Assembly (NCBI RefSeq): GCF_026261605.1
Contig: NZ_CP102486.1
Coordinates: 1,178,001 to 1,242,000 of the forward strand
Length of the DNA stretch: 64,000 bases
Direction: 5' to 3'
Source: Dechloromonas sp. A34
GTDB taxonomy: Bacteria; Pseudomonadota; Gammaproteobacteria; Burkholderiales; Rhodocyclaceae
Shown: piece after piece, positions 8,339-17,629 of the stretch
How positions within the stretch are numbered: the first letter of the stretch is position 1
Layout: each line of letters starts with the position of its first letter
Made by a program: the position numbers and the translations under genes
Notes under the pieces: model-generated
What the model was told of the DNA's origin: nothing
The model's input: the letters and a program-made list of their open reading frames with translations, nothing else
Databases searched by the model: none

Positions 8339-10345
8339 TCAGGACAAAAGTTCTTTTGCCGTCTTGACGACGTTGCCGACGGTGAACCCGAACAATTCAA
8401 AGAGCTGGCCGGCCGGTGCCGACTCGCCGAAATGGTCGAGACCGATCACGGCGCCGTGCAGGCCGACATACTTGCGCCAGAAGTCGGGATGCGCAGCTTC
8501 GATGGCGATGCGGGTCTTGCAGGCGCCGACCACGGATTTCCTGTACTCCTCACTCTGCCGGTCGAAGACGTTGGTGCAGGGCATCGAGACGACGCGTGTC
8601 GCGATGCCTTCGCCGGCCAGCGCGGCCTGGGCGTCGAGCGCCAGCTTGATTTCGGAGCCGGTAGCGATGAAGGTGATCCGCGGTTCGCCGACGCAGTCGG
8701 AGAGCACGTAGCCGCCCTTGGCGATGTCGGCATCGGCAACCTTCTGCGTCACGGTCGGCAGGTTCTGGCGGGACAGGGCGAGCAGGCTGGGGCCGGTGGT
8801 CCGTTCGATGGCCGCCGTCCAGGCGATGGCCGTTTCGGTGGCATCGGCCGGGCGCCAGACGTCGAGGTTGGGAATGATGCGCAGGCTGGGGATGTGCTCG
8901 ACCGGCTGGTGGGTCGGGCCGTCTTCGCCGAGGCCGATCGAGTCATGGGTATAGACCATGATCTGGCGTTGCTTCATGAGCGCCGCCATGCGGATGGCGT
9001 TGCGGGCGTAATCCGAGAAGACCAGGAAGGTGGCGGTGTAGGGAATCAGGCCGCCATGCAGGGCGAGGCCGTTGGCAATCGCTGTCATGCCGAATTCGCG
9101 GACGCCGTAGTAGCAGTAGTTGCCGCCTTCTGTGCGGGTGACGCCCTTGCTGCCCTTGACGAAGGTCAGGTTGGAGCCGGCCAGGTCGGCCGAGCCGCCG
9201 AAGACTTCCGGTACCGCCGGGACCAGCGCGGCGATGGCGTTCTGCGAAGCCTTGCGGCTGGCGATGTTTTCGGCTTTCTCGCGGCAGGCAGCGATGTAGG
9301 TCGCCTTGGTCGCTGCCCAGTCGGCCGGCAGTTGGCGCTGCATGACGCGGCGCTCGAACTCGCCGGCTTCGGCCGGGAAGGTGGCTTGGTAGGCCTTGAA
9401 GCGGGTGGTCCAGTTTTCCTCGAAGGTGGCGCCGCGCGGCTTGCCGTTCCAGGCGGCGTACACGTCGCCCGGAATTTCGAAGGGCGCGTGGTTCCAGCCG
9501 ATGTAGGCGCGGGCGGCGGCGATTTCGTCCTTGCCGAGCGGGGCTCCGTGGCAATCGTGGCTGCCCTGCTTGTTCGGGGCACCCATGCCGATGGTGGTCT
9601 TGCAGCAGATCAGGCTCGGTTTGTCGGTGACCGCCTTGGCGGCGAGCAGCGCGCGTTCGATGGCTTCGCTGTCATGGCCATCGACATCGGCGACGACATG
9701 CCAGCCGTAAGCTGCGAAACGCTTTGGCGTGTTGTCGGTGAACCAGCCTTCGACGTGACCGTCGATGGAAATGCCGTTGTCGTCCCAGAAGGCGATCAGC
9801 TTGCCCAGGCCGAGGGTGCCGGCCAGCGAGCAGGCTTCATGGGAAATGCCTTCCATCAGGCAGCCGTCGCCGAGGAAAGCGTAGGTGTGGTGATTGACGA
9901 TTTCGTGGCCGGGCTTGTTGAACTCGGCGGCCAGCACCTTTTCGGCCAGTGCGAAGCCGACGGCGTTGCTGATGCCCTGGCCGAGCGGGCCGGTCGTCGT
10001 TTCGATACCGGCGGTGTAGCCGAATTCCGGGTGGCCCGGCGTCTTGGCGTGGAGCTGGCGGAAATTCTTCAGGTCGTCGATCGACAGGTCGTAGCCGGTC
10101 AGATGGAGCAGGGCGTAGACCAGCATCGAGCCATGGCCGTTCGACATCACGAAACGGTCGCGGTCGGGCCAGTGCGGGTTGGCCGGATTGTGACGCAGGT
10201 GGCGACGCCAGAGCACTTCGGCAATTTCGGCCATCCCCATCGGGGCGCCGGGATGCCCGGAATTGGCCTGCTGCACGGCATCCATGGCCAGGGCGCGGAT
10301 GGCGCCGGTCAGGGGTGAAAACTTGGGAGGGTTGCTGACGCTCAT
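8339..10345 (-). CDS. tkt: transketolase
   Basis: Thiamine-diphosphate enzyme moving two-carbon units between sugar phosphates in the pentose-phosphate pathway. The 668-residue length is typical. Visible features: [13 protein letters not shown] near the N-terminus, [18 protein letters not shown], the thiamine-diphosphate/metal motif [32 protein letters not shown] split over residues ~155-190, [16 protein letters not shown], and [19 protein letters not shown]. First gene of the tkt-gap-epd-pgk-pyk-fba series, so it probably carries the main promoter in the ~110 bases upstream. Confidence 0.97.
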   Translation of the reverse strand: MSVSNPPKFSPLTGAIRALAMDAVQQANSGHPGAPMGMAEIAEVLWRRHLRHNPANPHWPDRDRFVMSNGHGSMLVYALLHLTGYDLSIDDLKNFRQLHAKTPGHPEFGYTAGIETTTGPLGQGISNAVGFALAEKVLAAEFNKPGHEIVNHHTYAFLGDGCLMEGISHEACSLAGTLGLGKLIAFWDDNGISIDGHVEGWFTDNTPKRFAAYGWHVVADVDGHDSEAIERALLAAKAVTDKPSLICCKTTIGMGAPNKQGSHDCHGAPLGKDEIAAARAYIGWNHAPFEIPGDVYAAWNGKPRGATFEENWTTRFKAYQATFPAEAGEFERRVMQRQLPADWAATKATYIAACREKAENIASRKASQNAIAALVPAVPEVFGGSADLAGSNLTFVKGSKGVTRTEGGNYCYYGVREFGMTAIANGLALHGGLIPYTATFLVFSDYARNAIRMAALMKQRQIMVYTHDSIGLGEDGPTHQPVEHIPSLRIIPNLDVWRPADATETAIAWTAAIERTTGPSLLALSRQNLPTVTQKVADADIAKGGYVLSDCVGEPRITFIATGSEIKLALDAQAALAGEGIATRVVSMPCTNVFDRQSEEYRKSVVGACKTRIAIEAAHPDFWRKYVGLHGAVIGLDHFGESAPAGQLFELFGFTVGNVVKTAKELLS

Positions 10346-10421
10346 GATCCGGAATTCCAGCCTGCTGAAAAGGTGAAATTATCCGGGAAAAGGGCCCTTT
10401 TGGGTAGGGCGAAGTTGGCAT

Positions 10422-10444
10422 CCGGCAGGTAAAAAGCCTGCCGG
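10422..10444 (-). terminator. hairpin between the lipoprotein gene and tkt, possible terminator
   Basis: Perfect 8-bp stem CCGGCAGG / CCTGCCGG with the loop TAAAAAG, 9 bases past the stop of the 10454-11113 gene. There is no T-run after the stem on the minus strand, so terminator activity is uncertain. A second short palindrome, AAAAGGGCCCTTTT, lies at 10388-10401 in the same gap. Confidence 0.35.
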
Positions 10445-10453
10445 AGTACCCAG

Positions 10454-11113
10454 TTACATCTTCGGGTCGTAATTGATCATCATCAGCACGCCACGGCCAC
10501 CACCCCAGCTACCGCCGGTGTAGGAAACGCTGCCCTGGCCGCGATAGACGACCTCGTAGCGGTAACGGTCAGTACCGTAATAGAAAGGAATGAAGGCCTT
10601 GCCGGTGGGCATGGTGCGTACGTCGTTGCTGGTGCCGCCGAGGATGCGTTCGACTTCCGGTTGTTCCATGCCGATCTGCAGCTTGGCCCATTTGCTGCCC
10701 GGCGGGATGTTGCCGTAAACCTCACCCTCGAAGGTGCCGTCGCGCGACTTGACGATGCGCGGCTTACTGGCTTCGGCCGGTTTCTCGGCCTCCTTGGTGG
10801 GGGCCGGTTCGGCAGCCTTGGTCGCGGTGGCGGCGGTCTTCGGTTTGGCCGGCTCGCAATCGACGGCTTCCGGTTCGGTCTTGGTGGTGGTCTTGGTCGA
10901 GGTCGTCTTTTTGGTGGTCTTGGTCTTGGACTTTGCAGTGGTCTTCTTGGTCGTCGATTCGGGCGGGCATTCCGGCTTGCTGGCTACCGGGGCCGCGGCA
11001 GGGGCTGGTGTGGCGGCTGCTGCGGGTGTGCTGTCGGGCTTGGTTTCCTTGCTGGCACAGCCGGCGCCGACGGCGGCGACGGCGACGATGAGGGCGAGGG
11101 TAGGCAGATGCAT
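10454..11113 (-). CDS. lipoprotein with Lys/Thr/Ala-rich low-complexity linker
   Basis: No function recognised. The 219-residue product starts MHLPTLALIVAVAAVGAGCAS: a short hydrophobic signal and a lipobox-like VGAGC, so it is probably lipid-anchored. Residues ~25-115 are low complexity, made of Ala/Pro runs and KTTTKKTTST-type repeats. A conserved-looking C-terminal domain (~residues 120-219: SRDGTFEGEVYGNIPPGSKWAKLQIGM, split here, then QPEVERILGGTSNDV) resembles SmpA/BamE-type small domains in which a 'G.s...V..ilG.P' pattern occurs; that similarity is weak. The start is supported by GGAGGAA. The linker may span peptidoglycan. Upstream neighbour is fbp. Confidence 0.72.
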   Translation of the reverse strand: MHLPTLALIVAVAAVGAGCASKETKPDSTPAAAATPAPAAAPVASKPECPPESTTKKTTAKSKTKTTKKTTSTKTTTKTEPEAVDCEPAKPKTAATATKAAEPAPTKEAEKPAEASKPRIVKSRDGTFEGEVYGNIPPGSKWAKLQIGMEQPEVERILGGTSNDVRTMPTGKAFIPFYYGTDRYRYEVVYRGQGSVSYTGGSWGGGRGVLMMINYDPKM

Positions 11114-11157
11114 GGCGGAATTCCTCCGGGGCGTGGATGGGGTCAATTTACATCAAT

Positions 11158-12171
11158 TCAGGCGGCATGATATCCGGCGACGCGTTCGACCTCGTTCTTC
11201 GAACCGAGGATGACCGGCACGCGCTGGTGCAGCCGCTCCGGCACGATGTCGAGAATGCGCTGGCGACCAGTGGTGGCGGCGCCGCCGGCCTGTTCGACCA
11301 GCATTGCCATCGGGTTGGCTTCGTACATCAGGCGCAGCTTGCCGCCCTGTTGGCGGACCTTCTCGTCCATCGGGTACATGAAGATGCCGCCGCGGGTCAT
11401 GATGCGATGCACGTCGGCCACCATCGAGGCCACCCAGCGCATGTTGTAGTCCTTGCCGAGGGGGCCTTCCTTGCCCGCCTGCATTTCGCCGACATAGCGC
11501 TGGACCGGCGCTTCCCAGAAGCGCTGGTTGGCCATGTTGATGGCGAATTCCTTGGTCTCGGCTGGAATCTGCACCTGGTCCTGGGTCAGGATGAAGACGC
11601 CCTGTTCGCGGTCGAGGGTGAAGACGGCGACGCCGTCGCCGACGGTCAGCACGAGCAGCGTGGTCGGGCCATAGACGGCATAGCCGGCGGCGACCTGGGC
11701 GGTACCCGGTTGCAGGAAGGCGGCTTCGGCGGCGGCCGGGGTCGATAGATCGGCGCCTTCCGGGCACTTGAGCACCGAGAAAATGGTGCCGATCGAGACA
11801 TTGACGTCGATGTTTGAGGAGCCGTCGAGCGGGTCGAAAGTCAGCAGGTACTCGCCCTTGGGGAAACGGTGCGGCACCAGGTGGGGCAGGTCCATTTCCT
11901 CGGAGGCCATGGCCGCCAGGTGGCCACCCCATTCGTTGGCTTCGAGCAGGATTTCATTGGACAGTACGTCGAGCTTCTTCTGCGCTTCGCCCTGCACGTT
12001 GTCGCTGCCGGCTTCGCCGAGCACGCCGCCCAGGCCGCCCTTGCCGATGGCGATCGAAATCGCCTGGCAGGCGCGGGAGACGATTTCGATCAGGAATTTC
12101 AGGTCGGCGGTGATGACGCCTTTGTTGCGTTGTTCTTCGGTGAGATAGCGGGCCAGCGTGCGCTCTGCCAT
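11158..12171 (-). CDS. fbp: class I fructose-1,6-bisphosphatase
   Basis: Hydrolyses fructose-1,6-bisphosphate to fructose-6-phosphate, the committed step of gluconeogenesis. The length of 337 residues fits the class I family. Visible are the metal-site signature [13 protein letters not shown], the EEMD acidic cluster, [28 protein letters not shown] and [14 protein letters not shown]. It forms a functional set with aldolase, pgk, gap and transketolase downstream but is separated from tkt by the lipoprotein gene. Confidence 0.97.
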   Translation of the reverse strand: MAERTLARYLTEEQRNKGVITADLKFLIEIVSRACQAISIAIGKGGLGGVLGEAGSDNVQGEAQKKLDVLSNEILLEANEWGGHLAAMASEEMDLPHLVPHRFPKGEYLLTFDPLDGSSNIDVNVSIGTIFSVLKCPEGADLSTPAAAEAAFLQPGTAQVAAGYAVYGPTTLLVLTVGDGVAVFTLDREQGVFILTQDQVQIPAETKEFAINMANQRFWEAPVQRYVGEMQAGKEGPLGKDYNMRWVASMVADVHRIMTRGGIFMYPMDEKVRQQGGKLRLMYEANPMAMLVEQAGGAATTGRQRILDIVPERLHQRVPVILGSKNEVERVAGYHAA

Positions 12172-12204
12172 GGCGGGTTCCTGCAGTGAACGAAAGCGCG
12201 AATT

Positions 12205-14697
12205 TTAACCCGGCACTTCGCAGGCGTGCAGAAAGGCAAAGGCGGCGGCGCTGCTCAGCGGCTTGCTGAACAAATAGCCCTGGACTTCGTCGCAACCGTT
12301 GGTGCGCAGCAGTTCGAGCTGGTCTTCGGTCTCCACCCCTTCGGCGATGACGTTGAGGCCCAGCGAATGGGCCAGCGCGATGGTGCCGAAGGCGATGGCG
12401 CGGTCGTTGAGGTCGTGTTCGATATCGGCGACGAAGGAGCGGTCGATCTTCAGGTGGTCGATCGGGAACAGCTTGAGGTAGGCCAGCGAGGAATAGCCGG
12501 TGCCGAAATCGTCGATCGCCAGCGAGACGCCCATGCGCCCGAGGCGCTCGAGAATGAGCACGGCCTCTTCCGGGTTTTCCATCACCGAACTTTCAGTGAT
12601 CTCCAGTTCCAGCAATTCGGGCGGCAGGCCGGACTCGGCGAGCACGCCGGCCACCGTCTCGCAGAAGTCGCGGCGCCGCAACTGGCGGGCCGAGACATTG
12701 ACTGCCATGCGGATCGGCGTCAGGCCGGCGTCGATCCAGTGCTTCATCTCACGGCAGGCATTGAGCAGCACCCATTCGCCGATCTCGACGATGATGCCGC
12801 TCTCCTCGGCGACCGGGATGAAGCGGTCCGGGGCGATCATGCCGTCGGTCGGGTGATGCCAGCGGACCAGCGCCTCGACCCCGGTCGGCTGCCGGCGGTC
12901 GGCGCGGAACTGGGGCTGGAAACAGAGCGCCAGTTCGTTGCGGGCGATGGCGTGGCGCAGCTTGCGCTCGATATCGAGGCGCTCGGCGGTGACCCGGTTC
13001 ATGTCGGCGGCGAAGAACTGGAAATTGTTCCGGCCGGCCGCCTTGGCGTGATACATCGCGGTGTCGGCATTTTTCAGGATGCTGTCGCCGTCCGGGCCGT
13101 CGTCCGGGAAGATGCTGATGCCGATCGACGGGCTGGTGTGCAGTTCGTGGCCCTCGGCCTCGATTGCCGTTGACAGCGTCGCGACGATCTTGCTGGCGAC
13201 GATGGCGGCGTCCGACGGCGAGTTGATGCCGGGCAGAATGACGACGAACTCGTCGCCGCCGAGGCGGGCGACGAAGTCGGTTTCGCGGACGACGCTGGAC
13301 AGCCGGCAGGCGACTTCGCGCAGCATTTCGTCGCCGACCTGGTGGCCAAGCGTGTCGTTGATGATCTTGAAGCGGTCGAGATCGATGAACATGATCGCGA
13401 TGCTCCACTGGTGGCGGCGCGCCTCGGGCAGCAACTGGGCGAGGCGCATGAGCAGCGCGAGGCGGTTGGGCAGGCCGGTCAGCGCGTCGTGCTGGGCGAT
13501 ATGCCGCATCCGTTCCTCGGTCTGCCGGCGTTCGGTGATATCGGCGAGAATCCAGATGTAGTGGGCCGCCATCCCACTGTGCGGGTCGTCGACGCGGGTG
13601 ACGCGGATGCCGGCCGGGAAATCGCCACCATTCTTCTTGGTGATTTCCAGCTCGCCGTTCCACGAGCCGCGCCGGGCAATACCTTCCTGGAAGACTTCGG
13701 GCGTTTCTTCCTTGGGCAGATTGATCAGTCCGAAAACCGTATGGCCGAGCAGCTCGAAGGGCTCGTAGCCGGTCATCTGGCTGGTCGCCGGATTGATCGA
13801 GAGAATGCGGTGGGCGTCGTCGGTGAAGATGATGCCGGCCGGCGTGTGGGTGAACACCTTTTGCGCCAGTTGGTCACGCTCGGCGCTGGTGCGGCGCTCG
13901 GTGACGTCGGTGTAGATGGTGACAAAGCCGCCGTCGGCCAGGGGGACGCCGCGGATGTCCAGGGTTCGGCCATTCGGCCGGGTGCGCTCGATATGGTGGT
14001 GCGTCGGTTTCCTGGCGCGCGCCAGCAATTCGCCGACAATGGTTTCCGGATCGCCCGGGCCGTATTCGCCACGCTCGGCATTGAAGCGAAAGATGCTCTC
14101 CAGGGTGACCGGTCCCTGATCAATCAGCGTCGGCGGCAGGTCGAGCAGGCGGAGCAGTTCCTGGTTGTGGAGGATCAGTTGCTGATCCTTGTCGAACAGG
14201 CTGACTGCGCTCGGGATGCTCTCGATCACCGTCTGCAGCAAGTCGTGCTGGGCGCGCAGGGCTTCTTCGGCCGCCTTGCGCTCGGTGATGTCGGTGTAGG
14301 TAGTGATGAAACCGGTCAGTTGGCCGTCGATGAAGAGCGGTTCGCCCTGGACGAGATGGGTGCGGCCGCTGGGCCGGGTGCGTTCGAAGCTATGGGCCTC
14401 GAATTTTTCGGCTAGTTCGGTTTTCCGGCGAACATGCGTATCGACATCGCCGGGCCCGTATTCGCCGCGCAGTGCCGGGATGCGGATCAGGTCGGAAAAA
14501 TGAACCCCGTCGTATACCGCCTCGGCCGGCAGATTCAGAACCTCAAGGAAGCCGTCGTTCCAGACCCGCAGGCGCAGATTTTCGTCGAAGACACTGATGC
14601 CTTGCGGCATGCTGGACAGCACCGCCTTCAGGTAGGCGTGCTGGCGCCGGGTTTCGCCGTTTGATGCAGAGGTGTCCAAGGGTTCCAAAATGGCCAT
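12205..14697 (-). CDS. PAS-PAS-PAS-GGDEF-EAL cyclic di-GMP turnover protein
   Basis: A soluble 830-residue signalling protein. Three PAS domains lie at roughly residues 20-140, 145-275 and 280-395; the first two are related to each other (each has RGEYGPGD and ERTRP.GRT), suggesting internal duplication, with coupling motifs TDITERK and TDVTERR. A GGDEF domain follows (~395-560) with intact RLGGDEF, then an EAL domain (~570-820) with EALVRWHHP, NVSARQL, EITES, IDDFGTG, LKID and AEGVE. Both catalytic sites look complete, so it could make or degrade c-di-GMP. No transmembrane segment is present. It is monocistronic or leads the redoxin-independent block; its input ligand cannot be read from the sequence. 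Confidence 0.92.
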   Translation of the reverse strand: MAILEPLDTSASNGETRRQHAYLKAVLSSMPQGISVFDENLRLRVWNDGFLEVLNLPAEAVYDGVHFSDLIRIPALRGEYGPGDVDTHVRRKTELAEKFEAHSFERTRPSGRTHLVQGEPLFIDGQLTGFITTYTDITERKAAEEALRAQHDLLQTVIESIPSAVSLFDKDQQLILHNQELLRLLDLPPTLIDQGPVTLESIFRFNAERGEYGPGDPETIVGELLARARKPTHHHIERTRPNGRTLDIRGVPLADGGFVTIYTDVTERRTSAERDQLAQKVFTHTPAGIIFTDDAHRILSINPATSQMTGYEPFELLGHTVFGLINLPKEETPEVFQEGIARRGSWNGELEITKKNGGDFPAGIRVTRVDDPHSGMAAHYIWILADITERRQTEERMRHIAQHDALTGLPNRLALLMRLAQLLPEARRHQWSIAIMFIDLDRFKIINDTLGHQVGDEMLREVACRLSSVVRETDFVARLGGDEFVVILPGINSPSDAAIVASKIVATLSTAIEAEGHELHTSPSIGISIFPDDGPDGDSILKNADTAMYHAKAAGRNNFQFFAADMNRVTAERLDIERKLRHAIARNELALCFQPQFRADRRQPTGVEALVRWHHPTDGMIAPDRFIPVAEESGIIVEIGEWVLLNACREMKHWIDAGLTPIRMAVNVSARQLRRRDFCETVAGVLAESGLPPELLELEITESSVMENPEEAVLILERLGRMGVSLAIDDFGTGYSSLAYLKLFPIDHLKIDRSFVADIEHDLNDRAIAFGTIALAHSLGLNVIAEGVETEDQLELLRTNGCDEVQGYLFSKPLSSAAAFAFLHACEVPG

Positions 14698-14771
14698 TTA
14701 ACGCGTTGTACAGTGGTAAATGATAGCCCATGCCCCAGGCCGGAAAATGAGGTGGCGCAAGTTTTTGGCTA

Positions 14772-15338
14772 TTACGCGGCGGTGTCGCCCCGCCACTTGA
14801 TCGAGCAACCGATCGAGGCGATCTGGGCGGTGGGTCCATGGCCGCTGGCGGCGATTTCGCGCATCGCCTCGAACAGCTCGCGGGGGGCGTCGGGCGGGCC
14901 GGGGTTGCGCCCGGAGGCGTCGAGCCGGCCGCGATATTGCAGCTCCAGGCGGGCGTTGTAGCCGAAGAAATCCGGCGTGCACACCGCACCATAGGCGCGG
15001 GCGACCTGCTGGCTTTCGTCGTAGAGATAGGGAAAGGGGAAGGCCAGTTCGGCGGCCCATTGTTGCATCTTGTCGGGCGCGTCTTCCGGGTAGTCGGCGA
15101 CATCATTGCTCATGATCGCGACGCAGCCGATGCCGTGGCCGGCCAGTTCGCGGCAGTCGCGCAGCAGGCGGTCGATGATCGCCTTGACGAAGGGGCAATG
15201 ATTGCAGATGAACATCACCAGCAAACCATTGGGGCCACGGCAACTGGCCAGCGAATGGCGCCTGCCATCGGTGCCAGGCAGGTCGAAATCGATCGCCGGC
15301 TGGCCAAAATTACATACAGGCGGGTTTAATGCGACCAT
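14772..15338 (-). CDS. thioredoxin-fold redoxin (AhpC/TSA-like) with CxxC
   Basis: A 188-residue thioredoxin-fold protein. The active-site-like motif is MFICNHCPFVK (CNHC), typical of a family of 'thioredoxin family' proteins that carry CxxC followed by P-F/Y-V. Other family features: DFDLPGTDGRRHSL at the N-terminus, VAIMSNDVADYPEDAPD, and AVCTPDFFGY (cis-Pro region). The ATG at 15338 follows a near-ideal GGAGGGG; a longer frame to 15368 is not supported. No signal peptide, so it is cytoplasmic. It is divergent from rsmE, the two starts being only 40 bases apart. The substrate is unknown; peroxide or disulfide reduction is inferred from the fold. Confidence 0.83.
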   Translation of the reverse strand: MVALNPPVCNFGQPAIDFDLPGTDGRRHSLASCRGPNGLLVMFICNHCPFVKAIIDRLLRDCRELAGHGIGCVAIMSNDVADYPEDAPDKMQQWAAELAFPFPYLYDESQQVARAYGAVCTPDFFGYNARLELQYRGRLDASGRNPGPPDAPRELFEAMREIAASGHGPTAQIASIGCSIKWRGDTAA

Positions 15339-15378
15339 CTGTTCCCCTCCAAAAGGCATTTCGCCCATAATAGCATCG

Positions 15379-16116
15379 ATGAATCTGCACCGTTTTTACT
15401 GCCGAGAAGCCCTTGCACCGGGCGCCCATGTCGAATTGCCCGAACCGGTGGCGCGCCACGCGGTGCGCGTCCTGCGCCTGCCGCCCGGGGCGCCGATGGT
15501 GCTCTTCGACGGGCGCGGCGGCGAATACCCGGCGCGCATCGAACGCATCGAGCGCGACCGCGTGCTGGCCGAGCTCGGCGCCTGGCAGGATGTCGAACGC
15601 GAGTCGCCGCTGGCGATCACCCTGGTACAGGCCCTGCAGGTTGGCGAGAAAATGGATTTCACCATCCAGAAGGCCGTCGAGCTCGGCGTCCGCGACATCG
15701 TGCCGGTCGAAAGCCGGCGCAGTGTCATGCGCCTGGCCGGCGAGCGCGCCGCCAAGCGGGTGGCCCACTGGCAGGGCGTCGCTGCCGCGGCCTGCGAACA
15801 ATGCGGGCGCAATCAGGTGCCGCTGGTCGCGCCGCTGGAGAAGCTGGAAAACTGGCTGGCGCGCCCGACCCACGCCGCCTTGCGCCTGATGCTGGCGCCG
15901 GATGCCGAACAGACGCTGGTCGAGATTCCGCCGGCTGGAGAAGTGCAACTGTTGATCGGGTCGGAAGGGGGACTCGATCCGCAGGAGGTGATCGCGGCGA
16001 CGCAGGCCGGTTTTCGGGCGGTCCGCCTGGGGCCGCGCGTGCTGCGCACGGAAACGGCGGGTCTGGCTGCGCTGGCGGCCATGCAGGCCATCTGGGGTGA
16101 TTTCAGGGAGGGGTAG
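15379..16116 (+). CDS. rsmE: 16S rRNA (uracil1498-N3)-methyltransferase
   Basis: Methylates U1498 of 16S rRNA using S-adenosylmethionine. The protein has 245 residues; the N-terminal PUA-like part starts MNLHRFYCREAL, with HAVRVLRLPPG. The SPOUT (knotted) methyltransferase part contains EKMDFTIQKAVELGV, VPVESRRSVMR, the AAACEQCGRN motif, and the cofactor-loop signature LLIGSEGGLDPQE and RLGPRVLRTETAGLAALAAMQ. The start at 15379 is where conservation begins; no ribosome binding site is evident, and a CATAAT hexamer lies only 8 bases upstream, so the message may be leaderless. It is followed 4 bases later by pap. Confidence 0.95.
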   Translation: MNLHRFYCREALAPGAHVELPEPVARHAVRVLRLPPGAPMVLFDGRGGEYPARIERIERDRVLAELGAWQDVERESPLAITLVQALQVGEKMDFTIQKAVELGVRDIVPVESRRSVMRLAGERAAKRVAHWQGVAAAACEQCGRNQVPLVAPLEKLENWLARPTHAALRLMLAPDAEQTLVEIPPAGEVQLLIGSEGGLDPQEVIAATQAGFRAVRLGPRVLRTETAGLAALAAMQAIWGDFREG

Positions 16117-16120
16117 AACA

Positions 16121-17629
16121 ATGTTCGAATCAGCTGAGCTGGGCCACAAGATCGACAAGGAAACCTTCAAGAAAGAGGTGCCGAAACTGCGCGCCGCCCT
16201 GCTTGATGTGCAGTACGACATGCTGGAGAAGAAGGAATTTCCGGTCGTCATCCTGATCAGCGGTGTCGATGGCAGCGGCAAGGGCGAAACCATCAACTTG
16301 CTCTACTCGTGGATGGACCCGCGCCATATCTCGACGCTGGCCTTTTCCGCCCCGACTGACGAAGAGCTGGCCCGCCCCTACATGTGGCGCTACTGGCGTG
16401 CCCTGCCGCCGCGCGGCAAGGTCGGCATCTTCGCCGGTTCCTGGTATTCGCAGCCGATTACCGACCGCATCACTGGCCATATGCGCCGTTCCGAAATGGA
16501 CGAGCGCCTCGACGACATCAATCGTTTCGAGGCCATGCTGGTCAATGAGGGGGCGCTGGTCCTCAAGTTCTGGTTCCACCTTTCGAAGGACGGCCAGAAG
16601 ACGCGGCTCAAGGCCCTGGAAAAGGATCCGCGCACAGCCTGGCGGGTGACCAAGGAAAGCTACGACCGCCTGAAGACCTACGGCAAGTTGCAGGAAGTCG
16701 CCGGCCATGTGCTGCGCGTCAGCAATACGGCGCATGCGCCGTGGATCATCGTCGAGGGCACCGACGACGAATACCGCTCACTGACCGTCGGCCGCATCGT
16801 ACTCGACGCCATGCAGCGCCGCCTGCAGCAGGAAGGTCGGCAGCAGGTGCCGGTGGCGCCGCCGATCGTCCATACCATCGACCAGAAGAACGTGCTCAGT
16901 GCCCTCGACCTCAAGCTGAAACTGGACAAGAAGGCCTACGAGACGCAACTGGCCAAGTACCAGGCCCGGCTCTCGGAACTGGTGCGCGATCCGCGCTTCG
17001 TCGGCAAGCGCTCGCTGGTCATGGTCTTCGAAGGGGCGGACGCGGCCGGCAAGGGCGGCAGCATCCGCCGCATCGGGTCGGCGATGGATGCCCGGCAATA
17101 CCAGATCGTGCCGATCGCCGCGCCGACCGAGGAAGAACGGGCGCAACCGTATTTGTGGCGTTTCTGGCGCCACCTGCCACGCCTTGGCCGGGCCGCGATC
17201 TTCGACCGCTCCTGGTACGGTCGCGTGCTCGTCGAACGGGTCGAGGGCTTCTGCTCCGAGGCCGACTGGCTGCGCGCCTATGCCGAGATCAACGACTTCG
17301 AGCACCAGATGGTCGATGCCGGTGCCATCGTCGTCAAATTCTGGCTGCAGATCAGCGCCGACGAGCAGTTGCGTCGTTTCAAGGAGCGCCAGGACACCGA
17401 GTTCAAGCGCTTCAAGATCACCGAAGAGGACTGGCGCAACCGCGAGAAATGGGATCAGTACGTCTCCGCCGTCTGCGACATGGTCGACCGCACGTCAACC
17501 GGGCTGGCGCCCTGGACGTTGGTTGAGGCCAACGACAAGAACTACGCCCGGGTCAAGGTGCTGAAAACGGTGTGCGAGCGCCTGGAAAGCGCCTTGAAGG
17601 ACGACGACGGAAAATACGGCGACAAATGA
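16121..17629 (+). CDS. pap: polyphosphate:AMP phosphotransferase (two-domain PPK2)
   Basis: Transfers phosphate from polyphosphate to AMP, giving ADP. The 502-residue product holds two PPK2 domains in tandem, the class II architecture of Acinetobacter-type PAP. The first (~residues 10-235) has Walker A GVDGSGKGETI and lid motif WRALPPRG; the second (~275-495) has GADAAGKGGSI, WRFWRHLPRLG and FDRSWYGRVLVERVEGF. By family knowledge the C-terminal domain is the catalytic one; here the FAGSWYSQPI of domain 1 differs from the FDRSWYGR of domain 2, consistent with that. The ATG follows GGGAGGGG. It sits 4 bases after rsmE and its stop overlaps argA (ATGA). With pst/phoX in the same window it suggests active polyphosphate metabolism. 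Confidence 0.94.
   Translation: MFESAELGHKIDKETFKKEVPKLRAALLDVQYDMLEKKEFPVVILISGVDGSGKGETINLLYSWMDPRHISTLAFSAPTDEELARPYMWRYWRALPPRGKVGIFAGSWYSQPITDRITGHMRRSEMDERLDDINRFEAMLVNEGALVLKFWFHLSKDGQKTRLKALEKDPRTAWRVTKESYDRLKTYGKLQEVAGHVLRVSNTAHAPWIIVEGTDDEYRSLTVGRIVLDAMQRRLQQEGRQQVPVAPPIVHTIDQKNVLSALDLKLKLDKKAYETQLAKYQARLSELVRDPRFVGKRSLVMVFEGADAAGKGGSIRRIGSAMDARQYQIVPIAAPTEEERAQPYLWRFWRHLPRLGRAAIFDRSWYGRVLVERVEGFCSEADWLRAYAEINDFEHQMVDAGAIVVKFWLQISADEQLRRFKERQDTEFKRFKITEEDWRNREKWDQYVSAVCDMVDRTSTGLAPWTLVEANDKNYARVKVLKTVCERLESALKDDDGKYGDK

Noticed and set aside
8432..10318. 628-residue open frame on the plus strand
   Set aside because: It is antisense to tkt, which is fully conserved; long shadow frames are common in this GC-rich sequence.
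10388..10401. 14-base palindrome AAAAGGGCCCTTTT upstream of tkt
   Set aside because: Short, low-information palindrome; may be part of a leader hairpin but nothing supports a specific function.
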